DNA of 64,000 nt from NCBI GenBank assembly GCA_963971285.1, contig OZ020255.1, forward strand, positions 15,148,931 to 15,212,930, written 5' to 3'. The translations under genes and the position numbers were made by a program. Origin of the DNA: Astropecten irregularis. Taxonomy: Eukaryota > Echinodermata > Asteroidea > Paxillosida > Astropectinidae. Positions 58,391 through 64,000 of this stretch are shown piece after piece. Under the pieces are notes generated by a model. It ran no database searches. It was not told the DNA's origin and saw only the letters and a program-made list of their open reading frames with translations. Positions within the stretch are counted from its first letter, which is position 1. Each line of letters opens with the position of its first letter.

Positions 58391-61300
58391 ATATCTGGTC
58401 TTACTTTTAGAAAGTTACAAGGACGTTCACTGAAATTATTAGAAAAATTTAGGTTATTTACTAGAATATTTTGGTTAGTTATTAACCAAAGTTGACGTGA
58501 TAAATAATATCTGGTCTTACCTTTAGAACGTTACAAGGACGTTCACTGAAATTATTAGAAAAATTTAGGTTATTTACTAGAATATTTTGGTTAGTTATTA
58601 ACCAAAGTTGACGTGAAAAATAATATCTGGTCTTACCTTTAGAACGTTACAAGGACGTTCACTGAAATTATTAGAAAAATTTAGGTTATTTACTAGAATA
58701 TTTTGGTTAGTTTTTAACCAAACGTGACGCGATAGATAATGTCTGGTCTTACTTTTAGAAGGTTACAAGGACGTTCACTGAAATTATTAGAAAAATTTAG
58801 GTTATTTACTAGAATATTTTGGTTAGTTTTTAACCAAAGTGGACGCGATAAATAATGTCTGGTCTTACTTTTAGAACGTAACAAGGACGTTCACTGAAAT
58901 TATTAGAAAAATGTAGGTTATTTACTAGAATATTTCGGTTAGTTTTTAACCAAAGGTGACGCGATAAATAATATCTGGTCTTACTTTTCGAACGTTACAA
59001 GGACGTTCACTGAAATTATAAGAAAAATTTTGGTTATTTACTAGAATATTTTGGTTAGTTATTAACCAAAGTTGACGCGATAAATAATATCTGGTCTTAC
59101 TTTTAGAACGTTACTAGGACGTTCACTGAAATTATTATAAAAATTTAGGTTATTTACTAGAATATTTTGGTTAGTTATTAACCAAAGTTGACGCGATAAA
59201 TAATATCTGGTCTTACTTTTAGAACGTTAGAAGGACGTTCACTGAAATTATTAGAAAAATTTAGGTTATTTACTAGAATATTTTGGTTAGTTATTAACCA
59301 AAGTTGACGCGATAAATAATATCTGGTCTTACTTTTAGAACGTTAGAAGGACGTTCACTGAAATTATAAGAAAAATTTAGGTTATTTACAAGAATATTTT
59401 GGTTAGTTATTAACCAAAGTTGACGGGATAAATAATATCTGGTCTTACTTTAAGAACGTTACAAGGACGTTCACTGAAATTATTAGAAAAATTTAGGTTA
59501 TTTACTAGAATATTTTGGTTAGTTATTAACCAAAGTTGACGCGATAAATAATATCTGGTCTTACTTTTAGAACGTTACTAGGACGTTCACTGAAATTATT
59601 AGAAAAATTTAGGTTATTTACTAGAATATTTTGGTTAGTTATTAACCAAAGTTGACGTGATAAATAATATCTGGTCTTACTTTTAGAACGTTAGAAGGAC
59701 GTTCACTTAAATTATTAGAAAAATTTAGGTTATTTACTAGAATATTTTGGTTAGTTATTAACCAAAGTTGACGCGATAAATAATATCTGGTCTTACTTTT
59801 AGAACGTTACAAGGACGTTCACTGAAATTATAAGAAAAATTTAGGTTATTTACAAGAATATTTTGGTTAGTTATTAACCAAAGTTGAAGGGATAAATAAT
59901 ATCTGGTCTTACTTTAAGAACGTTACAAGGACGTTCACTGAAATTATTAGAAAAAATTAGGTTATTTACTAGAATATTTTGGTTAGTTATTAACAAAAGT
60001 TGACGCGATAAATAATATCTGGTCTTACTTTTAGAACGTTACTAGGACGTTCACTGAAATTATTAGAAAATTTTAGGTTATTTACTAGAATATTTTGGTT
60101 AGTTATTAACCAAAGTTGACGCGATAAATAATATCTGGTCTTACTTTTAGAACGTTACAAGGACGTTCACTGAAATTATTAGAAAAATGTAGGTTATTTA
60201 CTAGAATATTTCGGTTAGTTTTTAACCAAAGTTGACGCGATAAATAATATCTGGTCTTACTTTTCGAACGTTACAAGGACGTTCACTGAAATTATAAGAA
60301 AAATTTAGGTTATTTACTAGAATATTTTGGTTAGTTATTAACCAAAGTTGACGCGATAAATAATATCTGGTCTTACTTTTAGAACGTTACTACGACGTTC
60401 ACTGAAATTATTAGAAAAATTTAGGTTATTTACTAGAATATTTTGGTTAGTTATTAACCAAAGTTGACGCGATAAATAATATCTGGTCTTACTTTTAGAA
60501 CGTTACTAGGACGTTCACTGAAATTATTATAAAAATTTAGGTTATTTACTAGAATATTTTGGTTAGTTATTAACCAAAGTTGACGCGATAAATAATATCT
60601 GGTCTTACTTTTAGAACGTTAGAAGGACGTTCACTGAAATTATTAGAAAAATTTAGGTTATTTAATAGAATATTTTGGTTAGTTATTAACCAAAGTTGAC
60701 GCGATAAATAATATCTGGTCTTACTTTTAGAACGTTAGAAGGACGTTCACTGAAATTATAAGAAAAATTTAGGTTATTTACAAGAATATTTTGGTTAGTT
60801 ATTAACCAAAGTTGACGGGATAAATAATATCTGGTCTTACTTTAAGAACGTTACAAGGACGTTCACTGAAATTATTAGAAAAATTTAGGTTATTTACTAG
60901 AATATTTTGGTTAGTTATTAACCAAAGTTGACGCGATAAATAATATCTGGTCTTACTTTTAGAACGTTACTAGGACGTTCACTGAAATTATTAGAAAAAT
61001 TTAGGTTATTTACTAGAATATTTTGGTTAGTTATTAACCAAAGTTGACGTGATAAATAATATCTGGTCTTACTTTTAGAACGTTAGAAGGACGTTCACTT
61101 AAATTATTAGAAAAATTTAGGTTATTTACTAGAATATTTTGGTTAGTTATTAACCAAAGTTGACGCGATAAATAATATCTGGTCTTACTTTTAGAACGTT
61201 AGAAGGACGTTCACTTAAATTATTAGAAAAATTTAGGTTATTTACTAGAATATTTTGGTTAGTTATTAACCAAAGTTGACGCGATAAATAATATCTGGTC

Positions 61301-61991
61301 TTACTTTTAGAACGTTACAAGGACGTTCACTGAAATTATAAGAAAAATTTAGGTTATTTACAAGAATATTTTGGTTAGTTATTAACCAAAGTTGAAGGGA
61401 TAAATAATATCTGGTCTTACTTTAAGAACGTTACAAGGACGTTCACTGAAATTATTAGAAAAAATTAGGTTATTTACTAGAATATTTTGGTTAGTTATTA
61501 ACCAAAATTGACGCGATAAATAATATCTGGTCTTACTTTTCGAACGTTACTAGGACGTTCACTGAAATTATTAGAAAAATTTAGGTTATTTACTAGAATA
61601 TTTTGGTTAGTTATTAACCAAAGTTGACGCGATAAATAATATCTGGTCTTACTTTTAGAACGTTACAAGGACGTTCACTGAAATTATTAGAAAAATGTAG
61701 GTTATTTACTAGAATATTTTGGTTAGTTATTAACCAAAGTTGACGGGATAAATAATATCTGGTCTTACTTTAAGAACGTTACAAGGACGTTCACTGAAAT
61801 TATTAGAAAAATTTAGGTTATTTAGGCCTACTAGAATATTTTGGTTAGTTATTAACCAAAGTTGACGCGATAAATAATATCTGGTCTTACTTTTAGAACG
61901 TTACAAGGACGTTCACTGAAATTATTAGAAAAATTTAGGTTATTTACTTGAATATTTTGGTTAGTTATTAACCAAAGTTGACACGATAAAT
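58391..61991. repeat. 116-bp satellite array A14 (31 monomers)
   Basis: 3601 bp = 31 x 116 + 6 - 1. GGCCTA at 61825-61830. It resembles A9 in monomer order, including a TTAACAAAAG monomer, but is three monomers shorter. TTTTCGAACG monomers at about 58987 and 60263 are 11 monomers apart. Confidence 0.97.
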
Positions 61992-63089
61992 CTATATTTA
62001 GAAATGCAGACATGAAAATTACATTCAATAAAATAAAAACTTAGTTATTTGAGGGGTAGGAGAACTTCCCCAGTTTTCCGCCTGGCGTAGTTACCCCAAC
62101 CTTTGCGACAGACCAGTGAAGAGGGTCACTCCTTGTTTCTGGTCTAGGCAAAGGTCTGCCAGTTTAATAATAATAATAATAACTTTCTCTATTCCTTCTG
62201 GAACTAAGTAAGCAGCGTTAGTGAGCAATGCAGAGCAGCGTAGATGCAACTCGTACAATATAGCTTTTGCGTGCAACTTTTACGTCTGTCATTTTTACTA
62301 GCAAGCTTTTCTTGTCTCCATTAGGCATTAGCCCATCTTTCTACTTGGCTATCCGGTCTTTCTGCCGGGAAGAGACCTATCTACCGGTCTTTAATATTGG
62401 TCTTGTCATGGGGAAGTAGCCTGTCTACCGGGCTTAGCGATGATGAAAGAGTCAATGAATGGAAGATGGAACAAATCGTGGAATGGAACGTTTAACGGTA
62501 CTTGGAACGAAACTTGGAACAGAACTTGGAGCAGAAGGTGGAATTAAACACGGAACTGAATATAGAATGGAAAGCGGAATGGGATGCAGAGGGTAACGAT
62601 TGTTCTGCATGTGTCATTCCATGTTTTTTTTCGTGCTTCATTATCCGATATCCGTGTTCTAATCTCGTTCCGATCTGTGCATTCCGTACACTGCGTTCCG
62701 CTCCGCGTTCCAATGTTCTGTATTCCGTCATGCGTTCTGTTGTGCATCCCTTTCTGCATTCCACTCTGTGTTCCGTTCTGTGTTTTTTCTACATTTTGTT
62801 CTGTGTTCCAATCCACGTTCCGTTCCAAGTTTCGTTCTTTGTTCCATTCCACGTTCCGTTCTTTGTTCCGTTCATGAACTCTTTCATCAAAAACTTTTTC
62901 ATTTTCATGTATGCAGTGCGGTACTTGCCGCGATATTGGATTCGATTCACCCCGCTGACCCCAGCTAGCTCGGTGGCCTAGCGGTATGGCACCTGTACTA
63001 GTAAGCAGGAGGTCGTGGATTCGAATCCCACCTGAGCCAGCATGTGATTTTTTCATGAAAACATGAAAATTACATTCAATAAAATAAAA
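61992..63089. repeat. Block B, unit 14 (X/Y mosaic)
   Basis: Has the X markers GCGTAGTT and ATTCCATGTTTT but the Y marker TCCGTCATGCG about 110 bp further on, then AGCTCGG and AACTTTTTCATT as in X. A short Y tract lies inside an X block. Confidence 0.9.
62967..63039 (+). tRNA. tRNA-Thr(AGT)-like element, unit 14
   Basis: Identical to unit 1. T6 at 63048-63053. Confidence 0.6.
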
Positions 63090-63618
63090 CTAGACAGCAA
63101 GAAGCACCTGTGATGCTCGTTGCAATAAAATAAAACTAGACAGCAAGAAGCACCTTTGATGCTCAATGCAATTTAATAAAACTAGACAGCAAGAAGCACC
63201 TTTGATGCTCGATGCAATTAAATCAAACTAGACAGCAAGAAGCACCTTTGATGCTCGATGCAATTTAATCAAACTAGACAGCAAGAAGCACCTTTGATGC
63301 TCAATGCAATTTAATAAAACTAGACAGCAAGAAGCACCTTTGATGCTCGATGCAATTTAATCAAACTAGACAGCAAGAAGCACCTTTGTTGCTCGATGCA
63401 ATTTAATAAAACTAGACAGGAAGAAGCACCTTTGATGCTCGATGCAATTTAATAAAACTAGACAGGAAGAAGCACCTTTGATGCTCAGCAATGCAATTCA
63501 ATAAAACTAGACAGCAAGAAGCACCTTTGATGCTCAGCAATGCAATTTAATAAAGCTAGACAGCAAAAAGCACCTTTGCTCAATGCAATTTAATAAAACT
63601 AGACAGCAAGAAGCACCT
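63090..63618. repeat. Minisatellite C, unit 14 (12 monomers)
   Basis: 529 bp; close in order to unit 4 but without the GCACATTTG monomer. Confidence 0.95.
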
Positions 63619-63749
63619 GAGTGAGCAATGCAAAGCTGCGTATATGCAACTCGTAGAATATAGCTTTTGCTGGCAACTTTTACGTTTGTAATTTTTACTA
63701 CCAATTTTTCTTGTCTCCATTAAGCATTATCCCTTCTTTCTACTGGGCT
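63619..63749. repeat. Block D, unit 14
   Basis: 131 bp, with TGCAACTCG. Confidence 0.85.
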
Positions 63750-64000
63750 ATATCTGGTCTTACTTTTAGAAAGTTACAAGGACGTTCACTGAAATTATTA
63801 GAAAAATTTAGGTTATTTACTAGAATATTTTGGTTAGTTATTAACCAAAGTTGACGTGATAAATAATATCTGGTCTTACCTTTAGAACGTTACAAGGACG
63901 TTCACTGAAATTATTAGAAAAATTTAGGTTATTTACTAGAATATTTTGGTTAGTTATTAACCAAAGTTGACGTGAAAAATAATATCTGGTCTTACCTTTA
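63750..64000. repeat. 116-bp satellite array A15 (right-truncated, ~2.2 monomers)
   Basis: Starts at monomer position 35 like the others and runs off the window. Its first monomers (GACGTGATAAAT then GACGTGAAAAAT) match the starts of A8, A9 and A14. Confidence 0.95.

Larger units (their letters stand above)
1..64000. repeat. Higher-order tandem repeat locus, 14 B-C-D cassettes
   Basis: The whole window is one nested tandem array with unit order A (116-bp satellite), B (about 1.1-kb block), C (46-bp minisatellite), D (131-bp segment). Taking the same base of block B, successive spacings are 4713, 4203, 2395, 4082, 5576, 5507, 5577, 5803, 4202, 4319, 4526, 3739 and 5454 bp. Nothing outside this scheme is present and both edges cut through an A array. 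Mode of origin (unequal exchange plus segmental duplication) is inferred. Confidence 0.97.

Noticed and set aside
1..64000. Telomeric repeats (TTAGG / TTAGGG) suggested by TTTAGGTTA and GGTTAG
   Set aside because: These occur once per 116-bp monomer and never in tandem.

Overview
This window holds no recognisable protein-coding gene. It is a eukaryotic, probably animal, satellite-DNA locus built as a multi-level higher-order tandem repeat (HOR). The reasons are AT-rich tandem monomers, no ORF longer than 170 codons, and a eukaryotic-type tRNA-like element with A/B-box promoter motifs in every unit. All longer ORFs are shadows of repeats. The species cannot be named from the sequence.

Each HOR unit has four parts in fixed order. 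(A) An array of a 116-bp AT-rich monomer, from 5 to 34 copies; counted here from the first G of its GGTTAGTTATTAACC dyad. (B) A block of about 1.1 kb holding a stem-loop, a (TAA)6 tract, a GGAAC/GTTCC foldback region, a tRNA-Thr-like element and an oligo-T stretch. (C) A 46/49-bp minisatellite, 12 to 18 copies. (D) A segment of about 131 bp that is a diverged duplicate of part of B. The window has 14 complete B-C-D blocks, 13 complete A arrays between them, and partial A arrays at both edges (1-1895 and 63750-64000). There are roughly 328 copies of the 116-bp monomer in all. HOR periods range from about 2.4 to 5.8 kb, set almost entirely by whole-monomer changes in A and C.

The most informative structural result is that every complete A array is an integral number of 116-bp monomers minus one base, once a conserved 6-bp GGCCTA insertion and rare single-base indels are counted. 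Every array ends after monomer position 33 and restarts at position 35. B-C-D therefore behaves like one cassette inserted once into an ancestral 116-bp satellite and then amplified with it. Neighbouring units are more alike than distant ones: units 1-3, 5-6 and 7-8 form groups, and units 10-13 alternate X-Y-X-Y. This points to unequal exchange and multi-unit segmental duplication.

Functionally, the only plausible gene-like item is the tRNA-like element (73 nt, perfect A box, near-consensus B box, T6 run 8 nt downstream). It is repeated 14 times and identical in 12 copies. Its 8-nt anticodon loop and stem mismatches make a working tRNA unlikely, but Pol III transcription of a short non-coding RNA is possible. 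No CRISPR, prokaryotic operon, rRNA gene or transposase was found.
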